Source of the DNA: Haloplanus sp. XH21 | Lineage (GTDB): Archaea > Halobacteriota > Halobacteria > Halobacteriales > Haloferacaceae | Assembly (NCBI RefSeq): GCF_023276355.1 | Contig: NZ_JALLPL010000001.1 | Location: forward strand, 1,550,001-1,614,000 | Reading direction: 5' to 3' | DNA length: 64,000 nt | Shown: in pieces, positions 53,384-61,707 of the stretch | Layout: each line of letters begins with the position of its first letter | How positions within the stretch are numbered: position 1 is the stretch's first letter | Notes under the pieces: model-generated | Told to the model about the DNA's origin: nothing | The model's input: the letters and a program-made list of their open reading frames with translations, nothing else | Databases searched by the model: none | Program-made: the position numbers and the translations under genes

Positions 53384-54280
53384 ATGACCGAGACGGTTCG
53401 GATCGCCGTCCCCCGCAAGGGACGGCCGCTGGAGGCGGTTCTCGAACGCTTCGCGACCGTCGCCGGCGCGGACGAACTCGCCGACGACGTCTCCTCGACG
53501 CTCCGGTACGAGAAAGCGATCACCAAGGAGAGCGCGATGGCCGAGCGCAGCGTCTACGACCGACTCGCCGCGTACAGCGATGTCACCGATCCGTACGCGC
53601 CGGAGTACACCCTCCTGCGCGACGACCGGGCGGGGAAGCCACGCCGGATCGTCTTCGATAGCGCCGCGCTCGACATCGGCGGCGTTCGGGTGGAACTGAT
53701 CGGCCGGGAGGAGCCGTTTCGGGCGCTCCGCACCCACGAGTTCGCGCTCGGATTCGACAGCGCCGACCTCGTGTTGGAGGAGGTGGTCACGCTCGGCGAG
53801 ACGGGCGTCGAATCCATCGCCGACGTCAACGACCGGATCGACCCCCGGGAGACGGACGTTCGGGTCGTGAGCGGCCTCGGCGATACGGTGTATCACACCC
53901 TGCTCGCGACGCCGGAGGTGGTCCCGCCCGGCACCGATCTGGACCGCGCGTTCGTCGCCGACTACGCCGGCCCGCTCTGTATCTCGCCCCGATACGAACG
54001 CCTCGTCGAGGCGATTCTGGGGACGAAAGCGGTCGAGAACGTCGAGTTCACCCATCCCGAGCCAGGGATGACGGAGGAAGCCGCCATCGCCGACGCGGGA
54101 CTGGGCGTCTATCTCACGCGAACGGGGTCGACGGCCCGCGAACACGGCCTCGTGGTCGGCGAGGACCTCTTCCCGAGCGAGACGGTGTTGATGGAGAACG
54201 TCGCGGAAGCGGGCGCCGAAGCGGCGCGACTCCGGGATGCGATCGTCGGGGCCGATGTCGAGACGGCGATCAGCCCCTAG
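53384..54280 (+). CDS. HisG-like protein (ATP phosphoribosyltransferase-related)
   Basis: A 298-residue protein whose start TETVRIAVPRKGRPLEAVLERFA resembles the HisG N-terminus (RIAVPNKGRL). A segment DAGLGVYLTRTGSTAREHGLVVGEDLFPSETVLM parallels the HisG PRPP-binding loop (D-x-V-x-S-G-T-T-L-x-x-N-G-L). The middle is divergent and the usual DLG...GTD motifs are not clear, so this is probably a paralogue with another role rather than the histidine enzyme. Its 3' end is included in a 59-bp tandem duplication. Confidence 0.7.
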   Translation: MTETVRIAVPRKGRPLEAVLERFATVAGADELADDVSSTLRYEKAITKESAMAERSVYDRLAAYSDVTDPYAPEYTLLRDDRAGKPRRIVFDSAALDIGGVRVELIGREEPFRALRTHEFALGFDSADLVLEEVVTLGETGVESIADVNDRIDPRETDVRVVSGLGDTVYHTLLATPEVVPPGTDLDRAFVADYAGPLCISPRYERLVEAILGTKAVENVEFTHPEPGMTEEAAIADAGLGVYLTRTGSTAREHGLVVGEDLFPSETVLMENVAEAGAEAARLRDAIVGADVETAISP

Positions 54281-54363
54281 ACGGCGCCGCGGGCGGCGTC
54301 CGGGTCGGGGCCGATGTCGAGACGGCGATCAGCCCCTAGACGGCGCCGCGGGCGGCGTCCGGG
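54246..54363. repeat. 59-bp tandem duplication at two convergent gene ends
   Basis: Positions 54246-54304 are repeated exactly, by eye, at 54305-54363. Each unit includes CCCCTAGAC, in which TAG is the stop of the HisG-like gene on the plus strand (54278-54280) and CTA is a stop on the minus strand. The TFB gene uses the distal copy (54336-54338). Without the duplication the two convergent genes would overlap at their stop codons. Confidence 0.9.
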
Positions 54364-55271
54364 TCGGTGCCGGCCTCCAGCAACTCGGTGTAACGGTTGC
54401 GGACGGTGACTTCCGAAACGTCGCTCACCGAACACACCTCCTTCTGGGTCACTTTCTTCCCCTCGAGAATCGAGGCGGCGTAGAGCGCCGCCGCCGCGAG
54501 GCCGACCGGACTCTTGCCGCTGTGGACGTCGTTCTGCATCCCCTCTTTGAGCAGGGAGCGCGCCCGCGCCTTCGTCTCGCCGTCGAGGTCGAGGTCCGAC
54601 GCGAACCGCGGCAGATACTCCAGGGGGTTGGCGGGTTCGATGGCGAGACCGAGTTCGCGGACGATGTACCGGTAGGCCCGCGAGAACTCCTTGCGGTCGA
54701 CCCGGCTGACGGGTTCGAACTCGTCGAGGCTCCGGGGGACCGACGCCTGGCGGGCGGCGGCGTACACCGACGCCGTCGCCATCGCTTCGATGGACCGCCC
54801 GCGCAACAGGTCGTCCTCCAGCGCCCGACGGTAGACGACGCTCGCCGTCTCGCGGACGCTCTCCGGCAGTCCGAGCGCCGACGACATCCGATCGATTTCG
54901 CCGAGCGCCTGCTTGAGGTTGCGCTCCTGGGCGTTCTTCGAGCGGAACCGCTCGTCCCACGTCCGGAGTCGCTGGAGTTTGCGACGCTTGCTCCCGTCGA
55001 TAGTGCGCCCGTTCGCGTCCCGGTCCTGCCAGTCGATGACCGACGAGAGGCCGTCGTCGTGCAGGAGTTTCGTCGTCGGCGCCCCGACGCGACTCTTCTC
55101 CGCGCGTTCGCTGGAGTCGAAGGCGCGCCACTCGGGGCCGTGGTCGATCTCGTCTTCCTCGACGACGAGCGATGCGTCACACTCCGGGCAGACGCGCTGG
55201 TCGGTCCGGCTCTCGGTCGTGGTGTGCTGTGCCCCGCCGGTCTCTCGGAGGGTTCGGAACTCCTGGCTCAT
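54336..55271 (-). CDS. TFB-family transcription factor with incomplete zinc ribbon
   Basis: A 311-residue TFIIB homologue. The zinc ribbon has only the first Cys pair (VCPECDASLVV); the segment that should hold the second pair is deleted and reads straight into EEDEIDHGPEWRAFDSSERAEKSRVGAP, the B-reader. The two cyclin folds are complete, ending [20 protein letters not shown]-like with a BRE-contacting helix. Haloarchaea use multiple TFBs for promoter selection, and this one probably serves a special regulon or modulates initiation. It diverges from a TrmB regulator. Its C-terminal codons lie in the 59-bp duplication. Confidence 0.9.
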   Translation of the reverse strand: MSQEFRTLRETGGAQHTTTESRTDQRVCPECDASLVVEEDEIDHGPEWRAFDSSERAEKSRVGAPTTKLLHDDGLSSVIDWQDRDANGRTIDGSKRRKLQRLRTWDERFRSKNAQERNLKQALGEIDRMSSALGLPESVRETASVVYRRALEDDLLRGRSIEAMATASVYAAARQASVPRSLDEFEPVSRVDRKEFSRAYRYIVRELGLAIEPANPLEYLPRFASDLDLDGETKARARSLLKEGMQNDVHSGKSPVGLAAAALYAASILEGKKVTQKEVCSVSDVSEVTVRNRYTELLEAGTDPDAARGAV

Positions 55272-55462
55272 GATTGGGGTCAGCGGCGCGTGGCAGTCGG
55301 TCGCGCTTCAGTTGCGGGTTGTACTGGTAGTATCTTAATAGTTTCTCCTATGTTTTGATTCCAATAGAAACAACTCGCGTGCCGTGCCAACGAAGGCCAC
55401 TGTCTGACCCGACTCTTTTTGGTGGTGTCATCCCAACTCGGGGACGACACGGGAGACTCGTA

Positions 55463-56278
55463 GTGACGCAAAACCCATCACCCGACGCCGAAAGCGACTC
55501 ATTCGTCGAAGAGGCAGTCGGCACGCTCCGGACGTTCGAACTCACGGAGTACGAGGCGAAGTCGTTCGTCGCCCTGATGCGCCTCCGCGAGGGGACGGCA
55601 AAGGAAGTGAGCGAAGTGGCGGACGTACCGCGCGCACGCATCTACGACAGCATGGACGCCCTGCAGGACCGAGGACTGGTCAGCGTCCAAGAGTCGAAAC
55701 CTCGGCGCTTCCGGGCCGTCTCACCCGACGAAGCGGTCGACCTGCTCGAACGCGAGTGCCGGAGTCGCCTCGACCGTCTCGGCGCTGTCCTCCCGCGCCT
55801 CGGCTCACCTGACCGCTCGACCGGCGCGGGCGAAGTCTGGTCGATGGAGGGGGAAGCCGCCGTCTCGGAGCGGCTCGCGACGCTCGTCGACGACGCCGAA
55901 CATGAGGTGTTGCTGGCCGTCGGCGTCGAGGCACTGCTCGGCGACGAACTGGTCGACGCGCTGACGGACGCGGCCGACCGCGGCGTGACGGTGGTGGTCG
56001 GGTCGCCGGGCGAGCCGATCCGTGACCGCCTCCGTGACTGCCTCGACGACGCCGATGTCGTCGAAACCTGGACCTGGTGGGACGCCTACCCCATCGAGAC
56101 CGGCGCCGTCACGAGCGTCCTCATGGTCGACGGGGACGCCCTCCTCGTCAGCGCCGACGCCGCCTCCGACCTCCCGGGCGTTCGCAATCACCGCGCCATC
56201 TGGACCGACAGCGCCGACGCGCCCGTCGTCGGACTGATGCGACCGCTTCTCGCGACGGCGATCCGCGGCCCGGACTAG
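55463..56278 (+). CDS. TrmB-family transcriptional regulator
   Basis: A 271-residue regulator. Residues about 22-85 form the TrmB winged helix (LRTFELTEYEAKSFVALMRLREGTAKEVSEVADVPRARIYDSMDALQDRGLVSVQESKPRRFRAVSPDEA). A helical segment (LERECRSRLDRLGAVLPRL) leads to a PLD-like C-terminal domain (VWSMEGEAAVSERLATLVDDAEHEVLLAVGVEALLG) that usually senses a sugar or other effector. Initiation is at GTG 55463. It is divergent from the zinc-ribbon-deficient TFB gene. The stop overlaps convergent panB by 4 bp. Confidence 0.9.
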   Translation: MTQNPSPDAESDSFVEEAVGTLRTFELTEYEAKSFVALMRLREGTAKEVSEVADVPRARIYDSMDALQDRGLVSVQESKPRRFRAVSPDEAVDLLERECRSRLDRLGAVLPRLGSPDRSTGAGEVWSMEGEAAVSERLATLVDDAEHEVLLAVGVEALLGDELVDALTDAADRGVTVVVGSPGEPIRDRLRDCLDDADVVETWTWWDAYPIETGAVTSVLMVDGDALLVSADAASDLPGVRNHRAIWTDSADAPVVGLMRPLLATAIRGPD

Positions 56279-57042
56279 GGGAAGTCGCCGTCCTCGACGG
56301 CCTCCCGGAACGCGTCCACCGCCGCTTCCATCTCCCCGCGCACGTCGCCGAACTGTTCCGCGAACGGGGGACTGGAGTCGGACAGCCCGATGACGTCCGT
56401 CACGACGAGCACCTGCCCGTCAGTCTCGGGGCCGGCCCCGATACCGATCACCGGGATGTCGAGGTCTGCAGTCACGTCGGCGGCCAGGTCGGCGGGGACG
56501 TGTTCGAGCACCAGCGAGAACGCGCCGGCCGCCTCGTGGCGCCGCGCCAGATCGCGAATCTCCGCCGCCGCAGCGTCGGTCGTCCCCTGACGGACGTACC
56601 CCATCTGATTGCGTCGCTGCGGCGTCAAGCCGAGATGCGCCATCACCGGAATCCCCAGCTGGACCAGTCGCTCGGTGAGATCGACGGTGTGCGGACCGGA
56701 TTCGAGTTTCACCGCGTTGGCGCCTGCCTCCTTGACGAGTCGGCCCGCGTTCTCGATTCCCTCTCCCTCGGTCGTTCCGTAGCTCAAAAACGGCATGTCG
56801 GCGACGACGAGGGCGTCCTCGGTCGCGCGGACCACCGCGCCGGTGTGGCTCTCGATTTCCTCGAGCGTCACGGGGAGCGTCGAGTCGTAGCCGAGCATCG
56901 CGTTGCCCACGCTATCGCCGACCAGAATGACGTCGATCCCGGCCGCGTCAACGATCGACGCCGTGGGCGCGTCGTACGCCGTCAACATCGTCAGCGGTTC
57001 GTCCCCCGCCGACGCCCGCCGTATCTCCTGTACCGTTGGCAT
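56275..57042 (-). CDS. panB: 3-methyl-2-oxobutanoate hydroxymethyltransferase
   Basis: PanB makes ketopantoate from 2-oxoisovalerate and methylene tetrahydrofolate-type cofactor for coenzyme A synthesis. The 255-residue TIM barrel starts MPTVQEIRRASAGDEPLTMLTAYDAPTASIVDAAGIDVILVGDSVGNAMLGY, with metal-binding D in the GDS motif. It continues VVADMPFLSYGT, VKLESG, PVMAHLGLTPQ and IPVIGIGAGPETDGQVLVV. The upstream gene on the same strand is panE, the next step in the pathway. Confidence 0.95.
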   Translation of the reverse strand: MPTVQEIRRASAGDEPLTMLTAYDAPTASIVDAAGIDVILVGDSVGNAMLGYDSTLPVTLEEIESHTGAVVRATEDALVVADMPFLSYGTTEGEGIENAGRLVKEAGANAVKLESGPHTVDLTERLVQLGIPVMAHLGLTPQRRNQMGYVRQGTTDAAAAEIRDLARRHEAAGAFSLVLEHVPADLAADVTADLDIPVIGIGAGPETDGQVLVVTDVIGLSDSSPPFAEQFGDVRGEMEAAVDAFREAVEDGDFP

Positions 57043-57073
57043 CGTCGGCGACTCGCACGCCGGGGAATTAATC

Positions 57074-57985
57074 CTAGCCCTCGTGGAGTCCCGCACCGAC
57101 CTCCCAGCCACGGATCAGCGCCGCGAGCGTTCGGTTGCTCGGCACCGCGCGATCCGCCTCGGCCGCCCGGTCGACCACGTAGCCGTTGATCGCGTCGATC
57201 TCCGTGCGCCGCCCCCGCGCGATATCGCGGTACATCGACGACCGGTTTCGCGCCGTCTCGCGGGCGACGGTCTCGACGGCTTCGACCGCCGCCGCGTCGG
57301 TGAGCGAGGCCCCGTCGGCGCGGGCGACGCGGGCCGTCTCGGTCGCCGTCGCCGCCGCGAGCTCGGCGAGCGCGTCCGTCTCCGCCACGGCCCCGTTCTC
57401 GACGCGCGCGAGCGCTGTGAGTGGGTTGATCGCGGCGTTGACCGCCAACTTCTCCCAGAGGCGACTCCGCGCGTCGGTCGTGACCGACGCGTCGGCGTCG
57501 GCCGCGCGAAACGCCTCGACGACCCTGGCGACGGGTTCGGACGCGTCCGGCGGCCGCCAGGCGCCGACCGTGACCGTCCCCCGGCCGAGCCACTCGACGT
57601 GGCCCGGTTCCGCGAGGCGGGCGCCACAGGTCGCCGTCCCCGCTAGCACCGGTGCGTCGACGTGCGCCGCGAGGATGTCCTCGTTGCCCATGCCGTTCTG
57701 CAGGGAGAGGACGGCGCCGACATCGCCGGTCGCGAGGTCGTGGGCCGCCGTCTCCGTGTCGTAGGCTTTCACCGTCACGACGGCGAGGTCCGCGCTGGCG
57801 TCTCGGCCCGCCGTCGTCGCTGCCGGCCGGACGTCGAGCGTCTCGACGCCCGTGATTCGGAGGCCTGACCGCTGTATTGCGGCGATATGGGGATCACGAC
57901 CGACGAGCGTCACGTCGTGGACGCGCGCGAGCAGTCCCCCGACGAGACTCCCCAGACTCCCGGCGCCGTAGATCAGGACGTCCAT
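57074..57985 (-). CDS. panE: 2-dehydropantoate 2-reductase
   Basis: PanE reduces ketopantoate to pantoate with NAD(P)H. The 303-residue protein starts [31 protein letters not shown] (dinucleotide motif), has the catalytic Lys in [13 protein letters not shown] and the family motif [13 protein letters not shown]. The C-terminal helical domain ([23 protein letters not shown]) follows with conserved N and E. ATG 57985 is chosen over the long upstream frame. It is co-directional with panB, 31 bp apart, forming a pantothenate (CoA) operon. Confidence 0.95.
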   Translation of the reverse strand: MDVLIYGAGSLGSLVGGLLARVHDVTLVGRDPHIAAIQRSGLRITGVETLDVRPAATTAGRDASADLAVVTVKAYDTETAAHDLATGDVGAVLSLQNGMGNEDILAAHVDAPVLAGTATCGARLAEPGHVEWLGRGTVTVGAWRPPDASEPVARVVEAFRAADADASVTTDARSRLWEKLAVNAAINPLTALARVENGAVAETDALAELAAATATETARVARADGASLTDAAAVEAVETVARETARNRSSMYRDIARGRRTEIDAINGYVVDRAAEADRAVPSNRTLAALIRGWEVGAGLHEG

Positions 57986-58057
57986 CGATACCTCGACACA
58001 CGAGCGCCAGCGACGGATACGTTTCGGTTCGGCCGTCCGCGTCCCGTTACACGTGTA

Positions 58058-59110
58058 ATGGTCGAGGTAAGCGTGGAAACCACGTTCCGCAATCCCAGCC
58101 GCTCTCGCCGTCAAGAGTGGCAACGCGTCACCCACATCCTCCGCGAATGCAAACAACGGCTTGTAGACGGCTGGGAAGACGGCACGCTCCCCCCGTCCGT
58201 GACAACTGGCGACATCGACAACCCACTCTACTCAGCACTCCAAAACCAAGCCATCCGCAACGCGAAAAGCGACTACGACGACGAACCCATCGAGTACACG
58301 GGCGAACAGCCTATCGAAGTCAACAACCAAAACTGGGAAATCCACACGACAGAGAACGACTCTGTTATCATTGGATTTCCCTGCATTAGTGATTGGTGGT
58401 ACACGCCAATTCACGTACACGACAGCATCCAAGAACCCGTCCAAGCCCTACTTGATGGCGACGCTGAGAAGACGAAACTCAGTGTCTGGCGTGAAGGTGA
58501 CGACTGGCATTGCTCGTTCACCATTGAATACGACGAGCGACAAGATGGGGAGGAAACACCCATTGGTGTTGACGTTGGCCACAACTACATCCTCGCTGCA
58601 ACGCCAGACGATGCGAGTGCTGACTCGTTCCTTGTGAGTGGCAAGGAACACAAGTTTGTGCGGCGGTACTACCGTTCCCTGCGCGACTCCCTACAGGAAA
58701 CTGGGGCGCATCGCGCCCGAACTCGCGTGGGTAACAAGGAGTACCGTCGCATCCAAGACATGAACCACACCCTCTCGAAACGGCTTGTCGAATATGCCAG
58801 TCAGTTCGAGAATCCCCTCATTAAACTCGAAGACCTCGAAAACATCCGTGACGGTAGCGAGTGGTACGGCGTTCATTCGTGGCCGTTCTACGAGCTCCAA
58901 CAGTTCATCACGTACAAGGCCGAGAAAGAAGGGATTCGTGTCGAGAAGGTTGACCCTGAGAACACAAGTCAGGAGTGTAGTCAGTGTGGTGAACTTGTGG
59001 GTCGTGACGGGAGCAAGTTCGAGTGTCAGCACTGTGGCTATGTGCGGCACGCGGATTTGAACGCGGCGGAGAACATCAGTCAGAGAGAGGGTGACCCATG
59101 CACGGCGTAA
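58058..59110 (+). CDS. tnpB: RNA-guided endonuclease TnpB family protein
   Basis: A 350-residue TnpB with all RuvC residues: D172 (GVDVGHN), E258 ([10 protein letters not shown]) and D333 ([10 protein letters not shown]). The target-nucleic-acid-binding zinc finger is C307-x2-C310 ... C323-x2-C326. The N-terminal bridge/REC region is somewhat short and runs [25 protein letters not shown]. No internal stop or frameshift is seen, so it may be nuclease-competent. TnpB cleaves DNA guided by an omega RNA from the element's 3' end. The ATG at 58058 begins [10 protein letters not shown]; upstream codons belong to the panE spacer. Confidence 0.92.
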   Translation: MVEVSVETTFRNPSRSRRQEWQRVTHILRECKQRLVDGWEDGTLPPSVTTGDIDNPLYSALQNQAIRNAKSDYDDEPIEYTGEQPIEVNNQNWEIHTTENDSVIIGFPCISDWWYTPIHVHDSIQEPVQALLDGDAEKTKLSVWREGDDWHCSFTIEYDERQDGEETPIGVDVGHNYILAATPDDASADSFLVSGKEHKFVRRYYRSLRDSLQETGAHRARTRVGNKEYRRIQDMNHTLSKRLVEYASQFENPLIKLEDLENIRDGSEWYGVHSWPFYELQQFITYKAEKEGIRVEKVDPENTSQECSQCGELVGRDGSKFECQHCGYVRHADLNAAENISQREGDPCTA

Positions 59111-59363
59111 CACTTCGGGTGACGCAAACCGTGCGGCCCAGCAGGCTGAACACCCTGCCGACCGCTTCGCGATCGCCTGCCACGTGCAGGTGGGAAGGCT
59201 CGTTTGACCGAGCTACACGCGCTGGAAAACACGCCCTTGGTAACAACTGGGCAGTGACCGTTGACGCTGGCCACGCGAAAGCGTATTTAAGCCGCCGAGG
59301 AAACGCGCAACCCTAATATCCCCATCGGGGAATCCCACCCCTTCAGGGGTGGGAGGAGGTCAA
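59111..59363 (+). ncRNA. Omega RNA (reRNA) scaffold at the IS right end
   Basis: The 250 bp after tnpB contain no ORF of note but end in two stem-loops: CCCC-ATC-GGGG (59320-59330) and CCCACCCC-TTCA-GGGGTGGG (59334-59353). By analogy with other IS605-family elements this is the omega RNA scaffold, and the guide is the flank immediately after the boundary at 59363 (TGATCCTCGTTCG...). The exact 5' end of the RNA, which may lie inside tnpB, cannot be set. Confidence 0.6.
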
Positions 59364-59989
59364 TGATCCTCGTTCGACCCCGACTCCCGGAGTAGCCGCG
59401 CGCGGAGGTAGGCGTCCAGTTCCGCCCGCACGGCCGCCGTATCGGCGCCGTCGTCGGTGGTCGCGCGCCGACTCGTGGCACCCGTGATCGCCGTCAGGAT
59501 GAACTCCGCGACCGGTTCGGGGTCGACCGGCCGGTAGACGCCCTCCTCGATACCGCGCTGGATGATGTCGGTGAACTGCTCGCGGAACCGCCGGTCGTTG
59601 GCCGTGAAATACGTTCGGAACGTCTCGTTGTGGGGCGACTGCCCCCGGAGTTCGACCATGACGTTCGTGAGTTCGGCGCGCTCCGGCTCGGGATCGGGCG
59701 CGAGAGTAAAATCGAGCACGTTCCGGAGGCAGTCGTGGGCGTTCTCGGTCGCCGGCTGTGGCATCTGTGCGGCGAAATGGTCGAGCAGATACTCCAGGAG
59801 TTCGACCAGCACCTCGTCTTTGCCGTCGTAGTGCTGGTAGATGAGCGACTTGCTTTTCGGGAACTGTTCGTCGATCCGCTGGATCGTGAGGTTCTCGTAC
59901 CCGTGTTCGATCAGCGCTGCGTAGGTCGCCCGCATGATCGCCGTCCGCGTCTCGTCGGCGTCGTCGCGAAAGGGGTGATCGAATGCCAC
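59360..59989 (-). CDS. TetR/AcrR-family regulator of the adjacent exporter
   Basis: A 209-residue repressor. The N-terminal helix-turn-helix is DETRTAIMRATYAALIEHGYENLTIQRIDEQFPKSKSLIYQHYDGKDEVLVELLEYLL; the ligand domain follows. The start is GTG 59989, not the farther 60010, because a TATA box at 60013-60021 predicts initiation near 59990 and the longer version would translate through the operator. Its stop codon (TGA, minus strand 59362-59360) lies within the terminal GGTCAA of the neighbouring IS. It probably represses itself and the divergent exporter operon. Confidence 0.9.
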   Translation of the reverse strand: MAFDHPFRDDADETRTAIMRATYAALIEHGYENLTIQRIDEQFPKSKSLIYQHYDGKDEVLVELLEYLLDHFAAQMPQPATENAHDCLRNVLDFTLAPDPEPERAELTNVMVELRGQSPHNETFRTYFTANDRRFREQFTDIIQRGIEEGVYRPVDPEPVAEFILTAITGATSRRATTDDGADTAAVRAELDAYLRARLLRESGSNEDH

Positions 59990-59990
59990 G

Positions 59991-60010
59991 GTGAATGAAC
60001 GTTCATTCAC
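59991..60010. promoter_or_regulatory. 20-bp perfect palindromic TetR operator
   Basis: GTGAATGAACGTTCATTCAC is a perfect 20-bp palindrome. It lies exactly between the TATA box and the GTG start of the TetR gene, so bound repressor would block RNA polymerase placement. A related half-site, GTTCATTC, recurs at 60021-60028 on the exporter side of the TATA box. Confidence 0.85.
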
Positions 60011-60011
60011 A

Positions 60012-60021
60012 AGCTATATAG
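60012..60021. promoter_or_regulatory. Shared TATA box between tetR and the exporter operon
   Basis: GCTATATAGT contains the near-palindromic CTATATAG, which can serve as a TATA box on either strand. On the minus strand it is about 26 bp from the tetR GTG. On the plus strand it predicts a start near 60043 and a leader of about 29 nt before the ATG at 60072. Confidence 0.6.
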
Positions 60022-60071
60022 TTCATTCCGTCTATCTATGCGAACATCAGCGCCCCTGCGCCGCTCAATCC

Positions 60072-61700
60072 ATGACCGCACCACACCGGAACGCCCTCCT
60101 CGTTGTCCTCGTCGTCACCGCCACCGTCGCCGCGACCGGAATCGCCGCCGGCCAGTCGTCGTCCGGGACCGTCATCGGTCGTCCCGACATCGATCTGTAC
60201 AGTTCGACGACCGAAGTCGAACCCGGTACCCGGACGGAACTCGATCTGGTGCTCTCGAACGACGGCCAACTGACCCGTGGCGGTCCCGCGGAGTACGAAC
60301 AGCGAGTCACGACCGCCCGTGGCGCGTCGGTCGAAGTCGAGGCCGGTCGCACGCCGTTCGAAGTCAACACGGGCCGCGTCGCCGTCGGTGACGTTCCGCA
60401 GGGGACGACGCCCGTCGGCCCCATTTCGCTCACCGTCCCGGAGGATGTCGAACCGGGGCGGTACCGCATCCCCGTCACCGTCTCCTACGGCTACACCGTC
60501 AGCGTGGAGTACGACGCCATCAGCGCACCGACGTACAACGATCTCACCCGCGAGGAGACGCAGTATATCACGGTTCGCGTGCGCGACCAGGCGCAGTTCG
60601 ACCTCGTGAACTCCGAGACGACGGCCCAGGTCGGCGATACGGGCACGCTCTCGGTGACGCTCGAAAACGACGGCACGCGCCCGGCACGCGACGCGAGCGT
60701 CGTGCTCTCGTCGTCGACCGACGAACTCACGCTGGGGAGTCAGTCGACTGCCTCCACCGGCTACGTCGGCGAATGGGATCCCGGCACCGAGGCGATGGTG
60801 AACTACACCGTCGCCGTCGCCAACGACGCCACACTGCGCAACTACAGTCTGACGGCGCGCGTCGAACACGAGGACACTGACGGCATCGCGCGCACGTCGG
60901 AACCCATCGCGGTCGGCCTCCGCCCCGCGCGCGAACAGACCTTCGCGCTCCGCGACGCGAACGCGACGCTCCGGGTCGGCGAGGACGGGACCTTCACCGG
61001 CACGGTCGTCAACCAGGGGCCGGACGTGGCCCGCCAGCCAGTGGTGGTGTTCCATTCGTCGAACCCCAACATCGACATCGAGTCCCGAGAGTACGCCCTC
61101 GACACGCTCGAGCCGGGAGCAGCCGGCGAGTTCGACTTCGACGTCTCGGTCAGCGACGCAGCGAGCGCCAGCACCCAGCAGTTCAACGTCTCCGTGCGGT
61201 ATCGCAACCAGCGCGACGACATCCGCCGGAGCGACGCGCTGGAGCAACGCGTCGCCATCGCGCCCCAGCGTGATCGGTTCGTCGTCGAGGCGGTCAACCG
61301 GACCGTGGTCGCCGGCGGCACCACGACACTCGACATCCGCGTGACCAATCAGGGTGACGAACCCCTCCGCGACGTGGAGGCCAAGGCCTTCGTCCAGGCG
61401 CCGCTGAGCAGCGGCGACGACGAGGCGCTGGTCTCGACGCTCGCGCCCGGCGAGACGCGAACGATCACCATCGGGTTGAGCACGAGTCCGAACGCCCTCC
61501 GGAAGGCGTACCCGGTCTCGCTGGATTTCCAGTACGCGCTCCCCGACGGTGACACGCAGGTCTCGCGGACGTATCGGCTGCCGATCACCGCCGAACCGCC
61601 GGCGCAACGCGGCCCGCCGGTCGTCCCGCTCACCGTCGGTGCGCTCGCGGTCGTTCTCGGCCTGTCCGTCTGGTATCGCCGGCGCGACGGGGGCAACTGA
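60072..61700 (+). CDS. CARDB/COG1361-type surface protein, exporter partner
   Basis: A 542-residue secreted protein. The signal peptide is NALLVVLVVTATVAATGIAAGQ. Three or four repeated Ig-like CARDB/NEW3 domains follow, each with a strand such as TELDLVLSNDGQL, GTLSVTLENDGTRPARDASVVL, GTFTGTVVNQGPDVARQPVVVF or TTLDIRVTNQGDEPLRDVEAKAF. A C-terminal membrane helix (VVPLTVGALAVVLGLSVWYRRR) anchors it outside. This is the standard partner of haloarchaeal RND-type permeases; the permease gene starts 7 bp downstream. Regulation is probably by the divergent TetR. Confidence 0.88.
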   Translation: MTAPHRNALLVVLVVTATVAATGIAAGQSSSGTVIGRPDIDLYSSTTEVEPGTRTELDLVLSNDGQLTRGGPAEYEQRVTTARGASVEVEAGRTPFEVNTGRVAVGDVPQGTTPVGPISLTVPEDVEPGRYRIPVTVSYGYTVSVEYDAISAPTYNDLTREETQYITVRVRDQAQFDLVNSETTAQVGDTGTLSVTLENDGTRPARDASVVLSSSTDELTLGSQSTASTGYVGEWDPGTEAMVNYTVAVANDATLRNYSLTARVEHEDTDGIARTSEPIAVGLRPAREQTFALRDANATLRVGEDGTFTGTVVNQGPDVARQPVVVFHSSNPNIDIESREYALDTLEPGAAGEFDFDVSVSDAASASTQQFNVSVRYRNQRDDIRRSDALEQRVAIAPQRDRFVVEAVNRTVVAGGTTTLDIRVTNQGDEPLRDVEAKAFVQAPLSSGDDEALVSTLAPGETRTITIGLSTSPNALRKAYPVSLDFQYALPDGDTQVSRTYRLPITAEPPAQRGPPVVPLTVGALAVVLGLSVWYRRRDGGN

Positions 61701-61707
61701 CCGATAC

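Larger units (their letters stand above)
58047..59363 (+). mobile_element. IS1341-type (IS200/IS605 family) insertion sequence with solo tnpB
   Basis: An element with a TnpB gene but no TnpA. The right end is well marked by the hairpin CCCACCCC-TTCA-GGGGTGGG (59334-59353) and the terminal AGGAGGTCAA (59354-59363), which recurs at haloarchaeal IS1341-type ends. The left boundary is uncertain; a perfect palindrome TTACACGTGTAA (58047-58058) sits at the tnpB start, only about 60 bp from the panE start. Base composition is less GC-rich than in its neighbours. The right end lies inside the tetR stop codon. Confidence 0.8.

Noticed and set aside
54277-55131. Alternative minus-strand frame in the TFB region
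   Set aside because: It shares a stop only because of the 59-bp duplication; the true frame (54336-55271) encodes TFB motifs throughout.
57887-58057. N-terminal extension of tnpB into panE
   Set aside because: It is antisense to the panE start; TnpB homology begins at ATG 58058.
59991-60071. Initiation of either tetR or the exporter gene inside the palindrome
   Set aside because: Both long frames would translate the operator (GTG AAT GAA CGT...); the TATA position and conserved N-termini favour GTG 59989 and ATG 60072.
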